Source: Candidatus Poribacteria bacterium
GTDB taxonomy: Bacteria; Poribacteria; WGA-4E; WGA-3G
Assembly: GCA_028820845.1 (NCBI GenBank)
Contig: JAPPII010000122.1
Span: 41,975-105,974 of the forward strand
DNA: 64,000 nucleotides
Direction: 5' to 3'
Shown: positions 8,843 through 17,162 of the stretch, in pieces
Numbering within the stretch: the first letter of the stretch is position 1
Layout of the letters: the number at the start of each line of letters is the position of its first letter
The notes under the pieces: generated by a model
Databases searched by the model: none
Seen by the model: only the letters and a program-made list of their open reading frames with translations
Told to the model about the DNA's origin: nothing
Program-made: the position numbers and the translations under genes

Positions 8843-10402
8843 ATGTCGGTGGATATAATGAGAAAACGAAGCAGAACACCCCTATATCTAATATATTCGC
8901 TCTGTATCCACTTTCTACTCCTGCTGGTAATATGGTGGACGGTTCCTGAGCAAGTCCCAACCCTGCCATTCCATGGAAAGATAGAGGCTTTGATAACTCA
9001 CATTGAACGACCGCCTCTGCCACCCAAACCGCCTGTTGTTGAACCTGCTGTCCTTGTTGTGGTGGAAGAAGAAACCAAACCGCCACCGCCACCGAAACCT
9101 AAAGCCGGTTTAAATGCATCTTGGCAAACTGTAAATCGAGACGCAGCAGACCTTCCGAAACCCGAAACACGTAAACAAGAGGGATTAACCCGATCGCAGG
9201 AATCCGCCGGGAACGATTTGTTGCAGTCCAATCCGGTAGTTGGGAACCCTATAGCAGTGAATGCTTCCAATCACACGGTAGTTGTGACACCTACATCAGA
9301 AACGGAGTATGTCGCACCACAAGGCGAAACAAAACCTATTGCTTTAGGCACGAATGACACCTTAAACAGCAATTCGCCAACGATCAATGCCCCGAAGATT
9401 CACTATGGGAGTCGTCGTGGGGACGCACTCCAAGCCACAGCCATGAGCAATTCTTGGGGTGGTGGCAGCTCCGCTAGTGGCAGTGTTGGTGGTGTTTTTG
9501 TTCAGATGATGAAGGATGTTGCCCGAACACTCGCTGACGCAACCACAATGCAGAAAGTTGATGTCATTTTTGTTCTTGATGAAACCGAGAGCATGCGCGA
9601 CAATATCCGAGGTATCCGTGCTTATGTCGATTTTCTTTTTGACGCATTTGCGCGTGAAGGTCGTGATGCGACTTTCGGATTGGTGACATTCACGGATAAC
9701 GTAAGAAGAATTGGACACACCGACGATCTCGGCGCCTTCAAAAATTGGCTCTTCCACATTGGCGTTGATGGCGGCGGAGACATTGCTGAGGCAGGTCTGG
9801 ATGCGATTATGACCGTAGTGCAGGAGATGGAATTCCGAAAAGGGGCACAACGCTTCATTGTGCTGGCGAGCGATGCTGCTTTCCATGATGCCGATTATGA
9901 CGGTAGGTCGGCATATAGTTTGGATCAAGTCATTGAGGCATTACAAAATGAGCGGATTCGGGTTGATGTTATTGGACTTGATTATCTGCCAATCCGACAG
10001 ATTGGATTGGCAACAGGCGGAACGTGGCGTGCCATCCCAGGTCGCGGGTACCTTGAGTATATTCCGCCGCTAACCTTAACTGTTAAATTGTTCTCCAAGT
10101 TAGGGACACTTAAACTTGAAAGCGAGCGGATTGACGATAAGATTACGGTCTACATCAACAACCCACCGCGTCCGAAACAACTTGCTTTAACGTGGAAGGT
10201 ACTCAATCCTCTCGGAGAAAAGGTTTACGGACCCATCACAGAAGAGAAAATTATACCAAATGACGGCTCAACCGAGGTGGAATTGACGCCTAATATTAAC
10301 ACCGAACTATTTCAGAGAATGCCGGGGGTTTATACCTTCATCTATCGTCTCGAAAATGAACACGGGCATCAAAGCATCTTGCGGCGTACATTGACATTCT
10401 AA
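8843..10402 (+). CDS. Membrane-anchored VWA-domain protein with proline-rich TonB-like N-terminus
   Basis: 519 residues. One transmembrane helix (residues ~14-32) is followed by a proline-rich stretch (PPLPPKPPVVEP, then KPPPPPKPKAG) like a TonB spanning region, a low-complexity linker to ~230, and a von Willebrand A domain whose MIDAS reads DETES (246-250), a DxT/SxS form. The last ~110 residues are beta-rich. VWA domains bind ligands or partners through a metal ion; inference: a periplasmic scaffold or sensor. ATG 8858 (product begins MRKRSRTPLY), preceded by GGTGG, is an alternative start. The gene starts 2 nt after the GTPase gene, suggesting coupled expression. Confidence 0.8.
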   Translation: MSVDIMRKRSRTPLYLIYSLCIHFLLLLVIWWTVPEQVPTLPFHGKIEALITHIERPPLPPKPPVVEPAVLVVVEEETKPPPPPKPKAGLNASWQTVNRDAADLPKPETRKQEGLTRSQESAGNDLLQSNPVVGNPIAVNASNHTVVVTPTSETEYVAPQGETKPIALGTNDTLNSNSPTINAPKIHYGSRRGDALQATAMSNSWGGGSSASGSVGGVFVQMMKDVARTLADATTMQKVDVIFVLDETESMRDNIRGIRAYVDFLFDAFAREGRDATFGLVTFTDNVRRIGHTDDLGAFKNWLFHIGVDGGGDIAEAGLDAIMTVVQEMEFRKGAQRFIVLASDAAFHDADYDGRSAYSLDQVIEALQNERIRVDVIGLDYLPIRQIGLATGGTWRAIPGRGYLEYIPPLTLTVKLFSKLGTLKLESERIDDKITVYINNPPRPKQLALTWKVLNPLGEKVYGPITEEKIIPNDGSTEVELTPNINTELFQRMPGVYTFIYRLENEHGHQSILRRTLTF

Positions 10403-10416
10403 CTTTTGTGCGAAGC

Positions 10417-10441
10417 TGCTATCTTTATAGCATAATTTTTT
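10417..10441 (+). terminator. Weak intrinsic terminator after the GTPase-VWA pair
   Basis: A 6-bp stem TGCTAT/ATAGCA with a CTTT loop (10417-10432) is followed by TAA and six T. It is short but in the right place after the VWA stop at 10402. Confidence 0.45.
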
Positions 10442-10490
10442 GAGATTGTGTCTCTGCGTGTGCAAACTGAATGAAGTTAAAAAAAATAAA

Positions 10491-10576
10491 TCGGTAATTG
10501 ACGGGCAATGAATTGCCCTACTACAAACGGACTGGTTCGTAGTAGTGCGATTTATCGCACGTTCAGAAATTACCGA
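10491..10576. repeat. Composite palindromic (REP/MITE-like) element
   Basis: An 86-bp unit bounded by the 9-bp inverted repeat TCGGTAATT / AATTACCGA. Inside are three hairpins in a row: GGGCAAT-GA-ATTGCCC (10503-10518), TACTAC/GTAGTA (10519-10544) and GTGCGAT-TT-ATCGCAC (10545-10560). It lies in the leader of the M20 gene. Single copies of the outer 9-mer also occur at 52981-52989 and 56423-56431. Confidence 0.7.
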
Positions 10577-10639
10577 ATTAAAAAATTAATCTTCATAAAG
10601 TTTACGCTACAAATCGCATTCATATTGGAAGAATTAAAA

Positions 10640-11836
10640 ATGAAAGACCTAATCTTTGAACAGTGTCGCTATCATTTTGACGACATCGTTGCTATTCGAC
10701 GGGACATCCATCAGTACCCTGAATTAGGGTTTGATGTACACCGCACTGCCGGTATTGCTGCGGACGCACTGCGTGCACTCGATATTCCTGTCAAGACCGG
10801 TATCGGTAGAACAGGGGTCGTTGGGGATTTGGAAGTAGCAGGCGCATCGAAACGTATCGCACTCCGCGCAGACATGGACGCGCTCCCGATTCAGGAACTC
10901 ACAGATGTTCCTTATAAATCGAAGATTGATGGTAAAGCGCACCTATGTGGACACGACGCGCATACTGCAATGCTCATCGGTGCGGCGCGAATCCTTTCGC
11001 ACCTCCGAGATAACCTGAAAACACACGTTAGGTTTATCTTCCAACCCAGCGAAGAAGTAGCACCAGGGGGCGCGCCTGCTATGATAAAAGACGGCGCATT
11101 GGAGGATGTAGACGAAATTTATGGAATACACGTCTTTCCGCTCTTTGCCGTTGGGGAGTACGCCACCTGTGTCGGTCCGATGCTCGCACAATCGGACACT
11201 TTCCAAATTACGATCACCGGTAGCGGTGGACATGCCGCATTCCCACATATCACTGTGGATCCAATTGTGATTGGTGCGCAGTTCGTGACAGCCGTACAGT
11301 CAATTATTGCCAGAAATGTGAATCCCTTGGACGCTGCGGTCGTCAGTGTCACACAATTGCACGGCGGAGATGCCGACCTTCAGAATGGACTCGCCGGTGC
11401 TGCGCTGAATGTCATCCCGCCTAAAGTACTCATAGGCGGCACGGTGCGGACGCTCCAAACATCGGTGCAGAAAAATATTCGAGGACAATTGGAACGACTC
11501 CTCGCCGGAGTGGCGAACGCACACTCTGCATCTTACACATTCGACTATCACGAAGGCTACCCAGTGACGTACAATCATGAACCTTGCGTTGATACAGTCT
11601 TATCGGCAGCGAAGGGGTTAGTCAGTGAAGATAACCTCATATTCCCAATGTCTCCAGCATTAGGCGGTGAGGATTTCAGTTACTACTCACAAAAGATCCC
11701 GGCGTGTTTCGTAATGGTAGGTGCAGGTAATGAAGAGAAAGGGATTGTCAATATGTGCCATCATCCACAATTTGATATTGACGAAAACTGCATGATTTAC
11801 GGCATGGCACTCCTTGTAAATCTCATTACGCATTAA
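10640..11836 (+). CDS. M20-family metal-dependent amidohydrolase (N-acyl-amino-acid hydrolase type)
   Basis: 398 residues from ATG 10640, chosen because GGAAGAAT lies just upstream and family homology starts immediately (RRDIHQYPELGF, residues 20-31). An upstream in-frame ATG at 10508 would translate the palindromic repeat. Metal-site motifs are complete: LRADMDALPI (75-84), CGHDAHTAM (103-111), FQPSEE, GIHVFP and GGEDFSYY near the C-terminus. Relatives hydrolyse N-acetyl or other N-acyl amino acids, hippurate or IAA-amino acid conjugates; the substrate cannot be told from sequence. Probably cytosolic, since no signal peptide is seen. It stands alone on its transcript. Confidence 0.9.
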   Translation: MKDLIFEQCRYHFDDIVAIRRDIHQYPELGFDVHRTAGIAADALRALDIPVKTGIGRTGVVGDLEVAGASKRIALRADMDALPIQELTDVPYKSKIDGKAHLCGHDAHTAMLIGAARILSHLRDNLKTHVRFIFQPSEEVAPGGAPAMIKDGALEDVDEIYGIHVFPLFAVGEYATCVGPMLAQSDTFQITITGSGGHAAFPHITVDPIVIGAQFVTAVQSIIARNVNPLDAAVVSVTQLHGGDADLQNGLAGAALNVIPPKVLIGGTVRTLQTSVQKNIRGQLERLLAGVANAHSASYTFDYHEGYPVTYNHEPCVDTVLSAAKGLVSEDNLIFPMSPALGGEDFSYYSQKIPACFVMVGAGNEEKGIVNMCHHPQFDIDENCMIYGMALLVNLITH

Positions 11837-11927
11837 ACATTTATAGAAGGGATTTCCGAATCCCGACTCTTCGCTAAATAGCCCTGTCTACTATGTAGGT
11901 CACAGAATAGAATAAATAGGTCCCACA

Positions 11928-14228
11928 ATGCAACGATTACTCAGTTTCCTTTTTCTTCTAACACTATCGCTTTCAATTATATCCCCCAACGCTTTCGCAC
12001 AGATCGAGTTCACACCAAACAACCCGACAGTAATTCCTATGTTGGATCCCGTTGAAGCCGCGCATGACCATTTCCACGAAAGACGGTACGCCGAAGCAAT
12101 CAAGGCGTATGAAGAACTCCTTGAAAAGGGGATTCCAAAGGGTGGTGATACCTATACACCGCTTCGGCAGAGCCAGAAGGATTCTATCCGATTAATGCTC
12201 GGACAAAGCTACAGTAAAGTCGGAGAGGATCCGGCTGCACAACGAATCTTCAGAGAGATCGTTGATGAAAACCCCGATGGATCTTATGCTACTCAAGCCG
12301 TCCATCGTTTAGGAAACCTCTTTTGGCAACGTTATCAGTTTCGACAGGCGATTTTACAATGCAAGCAGATTTTGGATCAGCATCCTAATACGGCTGCCGC
12401 TGCGACAGCCGCCTATCTCGTTGGGCAATACCAACAGACAGAGGGTAAAACCGAGGAAGCGATGGAGAGTTACAAGTACTTCCTCGACAATTTTCCCGGT
12501 TCTCCGTATCGCACAAGCGCAGTAAATAGTCTTATTCGGTTGTATATCGCCAATGCCCGTTACACAGAAGCCGAAGAGCTTATTCAAAAGCGGTTGCAAA
12601 GCTACCCAGGCGATCTTATGTTGTTAGAACAGTTAGCGGAACTATACCAGCAGCAAGGGGAACATCCGAGGGCAATCGAGCTCTATCGTCAGGCGATTGA
12701 AAGGGATCCGAGCAATACCAACCTTCGCAGAAAATTAGGTGATCTTTACGCTAAGATCGGTGAGACCACGCAAGCTGTAAATGAATGGAAGAAAATAGTA
12801 GCAAATGAGACGAACCAAACAGATCAGCATCAACGACTTGGGGCAATCTATCTTTCTCATAAAATGTATGGAGAGGCAATTGCAGCGTATCGTCAAGCTA
12901 TCCGATTGAATCCTCAAAATAGTTACCTCTATACACAGTTGGCAGCCGCATACAAAATTCAGGGGCAAAATGAAGATGCCGCCAAGGTTTATATTGACGG
13001 TTTGCAACACGTTGGACTCGCGGAGAGTCAGCGTGAACCGATTTGGGAGGCAATGTTTGAGATTTATGAAGGCGCACATCATAAAGCATTGCAAGACAAA
13101 CTTATCGCGCAACTTCAGAAACAGCATCTACGCGAATCAGAGAACCCGAACGTCACTATGACGCTCGGAGAACTCTTTTTCCACGCTGGTAGAACAACGC
13201 AGGCACTCGAAACGTTTAGGCAACTCCACCAAAATCATCCGACTCACATTGACATGACCTTGGAGAGATATGCCGAGGTGTTAGCACGCAACGCCAGCCC
13301 ACGAGCTGCGGATTTCTACAAAGCAGTCATAGATGGCTCCCGCAATAGGACACGCATCAGAAATGCCTATTCCAAACTCGCGCTGCTCTACCAAAAGATG
13401 GAAAAATGGGGAGAGGCTATCGCGCTCCTGAAGGAACTCGTCGAAAATCGCCAAGCCTCTATCCAGAACAGGCTGCTACTCGGTCAGTTGCAATTGCACG
13501 GCACCCGAGAACCCAAAGCCGCTCAGATAACCTTTCAACCCTTAATTACGCAACGTTTAGTGACTCGCCAATTGACGGAAGCGCAGTTAGGCTTAGGAGA
13601 ATGCCATATTTTACTTAAACGCTACACACTCGCCAGAGAAGTGCTTGAACCCATCGCCAATAGGATTAACCGCTACCAAGCGACGGCTCGAAAACTGATG
13701 GGTGATTCCTATTTCTTTGCTGTAGACTTTGATCAAGCCCTCAAGGAGTACAATCAGGTCATCCAGATATCAAAATCCGACCGACTCACGAATGATGCGC
13801 TTGAGAAGATCGTCCTTATTCAAAATCATCAGGACTATCTCAAAATCCCGCTTACAGATTACGCAACGGCTCTGCAGCTTCACCTGAGTGGTAAAACAGA
13901 AGCCTCGCTACAGCAGTGTGAAGGAATACTCGAACTCTATCCCCAATCCAATATCATTGATGATATTTGGTTTCTTATGGGCAATATCTACCGTGAATCG
14001 GGAAAAAATACCGAAGCAATCAATGCCTATCAGCAGGTCATTGCACGCGAAAGCCCCATCGCCGCGAAAACACTCATAAATATCGCCGAAATTTATCGAC
14101 AGCAGGATGATTTGGCTAACGCCACTGCTATCTACACAAAGCTTATTACGGACTATCCTGAGAGTGTCATTATTGTTCAAGCACGCCAACAACTTGATAA
14201 GATTAACAAGATGCAGCAGAAAAGGTAA
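11928..14228 (+). CDS. Exported tetratricopeptide-repeat protein
   Basis: 766 residues. A Sec signal peptide (MQRLLSFLFLLTLSLSIISP to AFA, cut near residue 25) is followed by TPR-type helical hairpins along almost the whole length. Examples are AEAIKAYEELLEKG, HPRAIELYRQAIERDPSN, YGEAIAAYRQAIRLNPQN and NTEAINAYQQVIARE. TPR arrays bind partner proteins; the export signal places this one in the periplasm or on the outer membrane, as in YbgF/BamD-like scaffolds, though no specific partner is visible. The ribosome site is weak (AGGTCCCACA before the ATG). The ~90 bp before the start hold only a short GGGATT-TCCG-AATCCC hairpin. Confidence 0.85.
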   Translation: MQRLLSFLFLLTLSLSIISPNAFAQIEFTPNNPTVIPMLDPVEAAHDHFHERRYAEAIKAYEELLEKGIPKGGDTYTPLRQSQKDSIRLMLGQSYSKVGEDPAAQRIFREIVDENPDGSYATQAVHRLGNLFWQRYQFRQAILQCKQILDQHPNTAAAATAAYLVGQYQQTEGKTEEAMESYKYFLDNFPGSPYRTSAVNSLIRLYIANARYTEAEELIQKRLQSYPGDLMLLEQLAELYQQQGEHPRAIELYRQAIERDPSNTNLRRKLGDLYAKIGETTQAVNEWKKIVANETNQTDQHQRLGAIYLSHKMYGEAIAAYRQAIRLNPQNSYLYTQLAAAYKIQGQNEDAAKVYIDGLQHVGLAESQREPIWEAMFEIYEGAHHKALQDKLIAQLQKQHLRESENPNVTMTLGELFFHAGRTTQALETFRQLHQNHPTHIDMTLERYAEVLARNASPRAADFYKAVIDGSRNRTRIRNAYSKLALLYQKMEKWGEAIALLKELVENRQASIQNRLLLGQLQLHGTREPKAAQITFQPLITQRLVTRQLTEAQLGLGECHILLKRYTLAREVLEPIANRINRYQATARKLMGDSYFFAVDFDQALKEYNQVIQISKSDRLTNDALEKIVLIQNHQDYLKIPLTDYATALQLHLSGKTEASLQQCEGILELYPQSNIIDDIWFLMGNIYRESGKNTEAINAYQQVIARESPIAAKTLINIAEIYRQQDDLANATAIYTKLITDYPESVIIVQARQQLDKINKMQQKR

Positions 14229-14574
14229 TTATCGTAGCACTATGTAACCTGGGCAAGAAAGCTCGAACTTGTTCGGGGCTGCGCACTTACTCCAAACAAG
14301 TAATGATTCTGATTATCGATTTTTTTCTTGTTGATTTGTCTATAGTGTGCTACACTTAACATAAAGAGGAAGCCCGGATTTAGTCTGGGAATAGACTGGA
14401 TTTAGTCTGCGGATAGACTAAATCCATAGCGCAAGTCGCGTGTGGACTTGCGGGACAATGTATTACATTTCCATTCCTCGTATTACATTCTTGTTCGGGA
14501 GTGTTTCACTCAGATACGTCCCAACAAGTTGGAGCATCCGAAAAAATACCGAATATTGTCGAGAGGACAATCAA
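14229..14574. other. Intergenic region with palindromic repeats, no gene
   Basis: 346 bp between the TPR gene and the radical SAM gene. It holds a CGAAC-TT-GTTCG hairpin near 14264-14275 and the repeat cluster listed at 14376-14452. Frames open across its right part continue into the radical SAM gene without a ribosome site, so I do not call them. No good promoter was recognised. Confidence 0.6.
14376..14452. repeat. REP-like hairpin cluster (GGATTTRGTCT family)
   Basis: A partial copy (14376-14399) is followed by a full hairpin, GGATTTAGTCT-GCGGAT-AGACTAAATCC (14398-14425), then CGCAAGTC-N7-GACTTGCG (14430-14452). A second full copy of the 11-bp stem, with a compensated base pair, is at 44021-44048. 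Confidence 0.75.
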
Positions 14575-15864
14575 ATGGTTCAACCCAATACACCGCGCGT
14601 ATTTCATGTGATGACAAAGCCGATCGGGCCGATATGCAACCTTGATTGCGAGTACTGCTTCTATCTTGACAAAGAAAAGCTCTACCCTGAAACACGCTCT
14701 TTCCGCATGACGGACGCAATTTTGGAGGACTACGTTAAGCAATACATCGAAGCACAACAGGTCAACGAAGTCACGTTCGCATGGCAGGGCGGTGAACCCA
14801 CACTCATGGGGGTGGATTTTTTCCGAAAAGCCGTTAGGTATCAGCAGAAATACAGACGACCCGGCATGCAGATTCAGAACTCCTTCCAGACAAACGCGAC
14901 GCTCCTTGACGACGAATGGGGAGAGTTTTTCAAGCGAAACAAATTCTTGATTGGCGTAAGCATCGACGGACCACCGGAAATTCACGATAAATATCGCTAT
15001 GATAAACGTGGGCGGTCCTCCTCTGAACAGGTCATCCGAGGATTGCGTATCTTACAGAAGCACAAGGTTGATTACAATGTGCTGTGTGTTGTTAACAAAC
15101 ATAATGCTGAATACCCCAAAGAGGTCTACAACTATTTCAAAGAGCTCGGGGCAGAGTTCATGCAGTTTATTCCTGCCGTCGAGCATTTCGGCGGGAAAAA
15201 TGTATCCCCGCGCTCCGTCACAGCGCGGCAGTACGGCAAATTCCTGTGTGCAATCTTCGATGAGTGGGTCGTAAACGACATCGGAAAAATTTTCGTCCAG
15301 ATTTTCGATGTTGCATTGGAAGCGTGGTTAGGCTATAACCCCAGCCTCTGCGTGTTCAATGAAACTTGCGGCGATGCACTCGCAATTGAGCATAACGGCG
15401 ACCTCTACTCCTGTGACCATTTCGTTACGCCTGACTATCATATCGGGAATATCGCAGATAGCACCATCGCCGAGATGGTGGACTCACCTTTCCAACGCAA
15501 ATTCGGCACGGATAAACGAGACACCCTCCCAGAATACTGTCGCAGCTGCGAAGTGAAGTTCGTCTGCAATGGCGGCTGCCCAAAGAACCGTTTTATCAAA
15601 ACGCCTACAGGTGAGGACGGCTTAAACTATCTATGTGCCGGTTATAAACAATTTTTCAATCACATTGACGAACCGATGAAGATGATGGCTTCTGCCCTTC
15701 AGATGGGACGACCGGCGAATAGTATTATGCCTCTCATTCGCCAGCGTCAGCAGGAAAAGACGCGCGCGATTCCCGTCGCAACTTCACAGAAAGTCGGGCG
15801 CAACTCACCGTGTCCCTGCGGAAGTGGACGAAAATATAAGCAGTGCTGCCTAAACAAGAAGTAA
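14575..15864 (+). CDS. Anaerobic sulfatase maturase-like radical SAM/SPASM protein with SEC-C tail
   Basis: 429 residues from ATG 14575, preceded by GAGAGGA; family homology begins at once (RVFHVMTKPIGPICNLDC). The radical SAM cluster is C21, C25, C28 (CNLDCEYC). The SPASM cysteines are in NETCGDALAIEHNGDLYSCD and in CRSCEVKFVCNGGCPKNR, so two auxiliary clusters are likely. The last ~25 residues (RNSPCPCGSGRKYKQCC) form a SEC-C zinc-binding motif. Known members oxidise the sulfatase active-site Cys or Ser to formylglycine without oxygen. No sulfatase is encoded in this window, so its target is elsewhere or is another Cys/Ser protein. Confidence 0.9.
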   Translation: MVQPNTPRVFHVMTKPIGPICNLDCEYCFYLDKEKLYPETRSFRMTDAILEDYVKQYIEAQQVNEVTFAWQGGEPTLMGVDFFRKAVRYQQKYRRPGMQIQNSFQTNATLLDDEWGEFFKRNKFLIGVSIDGPPEIHDKYRYDKRGRSSSEQVIRGLRILQKHKVDYNVLCVVNKHNAEYPKEVYNYFKELGAEFMQFIPAVEHFGGKNVSPRSVTARQYGKFLCAIFDEWVVNDIGKIFVQIFDVALEAWLGYNPSLCVFNETCGDALAIEHNGDLYSCDHFVTPDYHIGNIADSTIAEMVDSPFQRKFGTDKRDTLPEYCRSCEVKFVCNGGCPKNRFIKTPTGEDGLNYLCAGYKQFFNHIDEPMKMMASALQMGRPANSIMPLIRQRQQEKTRAIPVATSQKVGRNSPCPCGSGRKYKQCCLNKK

Positions 15865-15865
15865 C

Positions 15866-16150
15866 CCCTTTATTTTTCTCAAATCTGCTGAAACAAGTGT
15901 TGCTCGTGTGCGAAATCGGGTAAGCGCAGGTGGGCATCATGTGCCAACAGAAGATGTCGTGCGCAGGTTTTATCGAAGCAAGCGTAATTTTTGGTATACT
16001 TATAGAGATTTAGTAGATCAGTGGCATCTATACTACAATTCTGCAACGTATTTTCAGGAAGTTGCCGTTGGTAGGATCGATGATGTTACGGTGATAAACG
16101 AAGGTTTATTTGAACTTTTTGTGCAAGACATTAATAATGGAGGCACCTAA
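15866..16150 (+). pseudogene. Remnant of a zeta-toxin-like (COG4185-type) kinase gene, C-terminal part only
   Basis: The frame reads PFIFLKSAETSVARVRNRVS, then AGGHHVPTEDVVRRFYRSKR, then a VDQWHLYYNS stretch. This is the C-terminal lid and helical part of predicted zeta-type ATPases/kinases, where an RV..GGHxVP..VRRR signature is typical. The N-terminal two thirds, with the P-loop, is missing: homology starts within a few bases of the stop codon of the radical SAM gene, where the frame closes (TAA at 15851). There is a possible GTG start at 15908, but the product would have no nucleotide site. It ends in TAATG, overlapping the next gene, which is how intact pairs of this kind are arranged. 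I read it as a decayed toxin. Confidence 0.7.
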
Positions 16151-16380
16151 TGCATCAAGACAAATCAGACCCTGTTGATATCTACGAAGAAACGCTCAAG
16201 TTTTCACGCATTGGCAATCGTGCAGTTAAAAGGGCACAAGAGGAAAACCGCAAAAAAGGGATTCCGAACGTGTACGATTTCAATGGACACCTTTACTATG
16301 AACTGCCGAATGGTAAACTGACAACGGAAGATCCGTATCCTTTATCAAGGGAAACGGATTCGGATGAGGAAAAATGTTAA
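16150..16380 (+). CDS. Small partner protein of zeta-like toxin (putative antitoxin)
   Basis: 76 residues, acidic and hydrophilic. The core SRIGNRAVKRAQEENRKKGI plus YDFNGHLYYELPNGKLT is a stretch I associate with the short gene that accompanies zeta-like (COG4185) ATPases; the role as antitoxin is inference from that pairing. Its ATG overlaps the stop of the toxin remnant (TAATG) and its own stop overlaps the ATG of the isomerase gene by 7 nt, so it is embedded in a translationally coupled run. Intact, although the toxin it would pair with is truncated. Confidence 0.65.
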   Translation: MHQDKSDPVDIYEETLKFSRIGNRAVKRAQEENRKKGIPNVYDFNGHLYYELPNGKLTTEDPYPLSRETDSDEEKC

Positions 16381-17147
16381 CTATCTGTTACGACCCTTAC
16401 TCCGGCACATTAGGCAGATTTACACGCGCAGAGATTTTTAATCTCGTTGCCGAAGCAGGCTATGAAGGCATCAACATCCCCGTAAATGCTGCGTTTCTCG
16501 GTGAACTCTCAATCGCCGAGATAGACGATGCCATCCGTCTTGCAGAGAAGCATAATCTTGTTGCCCCAACAATCGGCTTTGGCAACCATATTTTGACAAC
16601 CCCTGCCAGAAAAGACGAGGCATTACAGCACTTTGAGATTGTCCTTGAAGTGGCACGCAGATTCAACGCTGAGATTATCGGCGTATGGGTGAATCCGTCA
16701 GAGGGTGTATCCCGACAGGAATCTCTGGACGCACTCGCCGACAACCTCTCGCAGATGATACCCCCTTGCAATGAGAACGGAATGAAAATCGCCCTTGAGT
16801 TTGAGAAAGGCTGCCCATTGGATAACTATCGCGAAGGCGTTGCGTTTATTGAAGACACGGGATTGTCAGTCTATCTAACAGCCGACACATATCACCTTTT
16901 CAACGACAGCGCAGAACCGAAGACAGCAGCACACGCTATGAAAGCCTGTTTGGGTGATGTACATGTATCGGGAAGCAATCGCGGTGAACCCGGTGGCGGC
17001 GTTTTCGATTTTGAGACGTTTGCACAAGGTTTGAAAGAGGTCGGCTTTTCCGGTCCGTTGGTCGTCCAGTACAAGATGGAGGATGTCGCGAGCATCACCC
17101 GCAGCTGCGAATTTACCAAGAAGTTTCGGACAATGATACAGTCATAA
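16374..17147 (+). CDS. Sugar phosphate isomerase/epimerase-like TIM-barrel protein
   Basis: 257 residues. AP-endonuclease-2/xylose isomerase-like TIM barrel: an N-terminal strand followed by EIFNLVAEAGYEGINIPVN, GVWVNPSEGV, the metal-site Glu in ALEFEKGC, TADTYH, GDVHVSGSNRGEPGGG and a late FSGPLVVQY strand. Acidic and His ligands sit at the expected strand ends, so a divalent-metal sugar or hydroxy-acid isomerase is likely; the substrate is unknown. GAGG precedes its ATG inside the preceding gene. Cytosolic. The secreted propeller gene follows after 15 nt. Confidence 0.8.
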   Translation: MLTICYDPYSGTLGRFTRAEIFNLVAEAGYEGINIPVNAAFLGELSIAEIDDAIRLAEKHNLVAPTIGFGNHILTTPARKDEALQHFEIVLEVARRFNAEIIGVWVNPSEGVSRQESLDALADNLSQMIPPCNENGMKIALEFEKGCPLDNYREGVAFIEDTGLSVYLTADTYHLFNDSAEPKTAAHAMKACLGDVHVSGSNRGEPGGGVFDFETFAQGLKEVGFSGPLVVQYKMEDVASITRSCEFTKKFRTMIQS

Positions 17148-17162
17148 GAGAGGAGTTGTGGA

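Noticed and set aside
11849..11864. Terminator after the M20 gene
   Set aside because: GGGATT-TCCG-AATCCC is a good small hairpin but is not followed by a T-tract.
14440..14574. Longer N-terminus for the radical SAM protein
   Set aside because: Would add 45 residues unrelated to the family; ATG 14575 has GAGAGGA and homology starts there.
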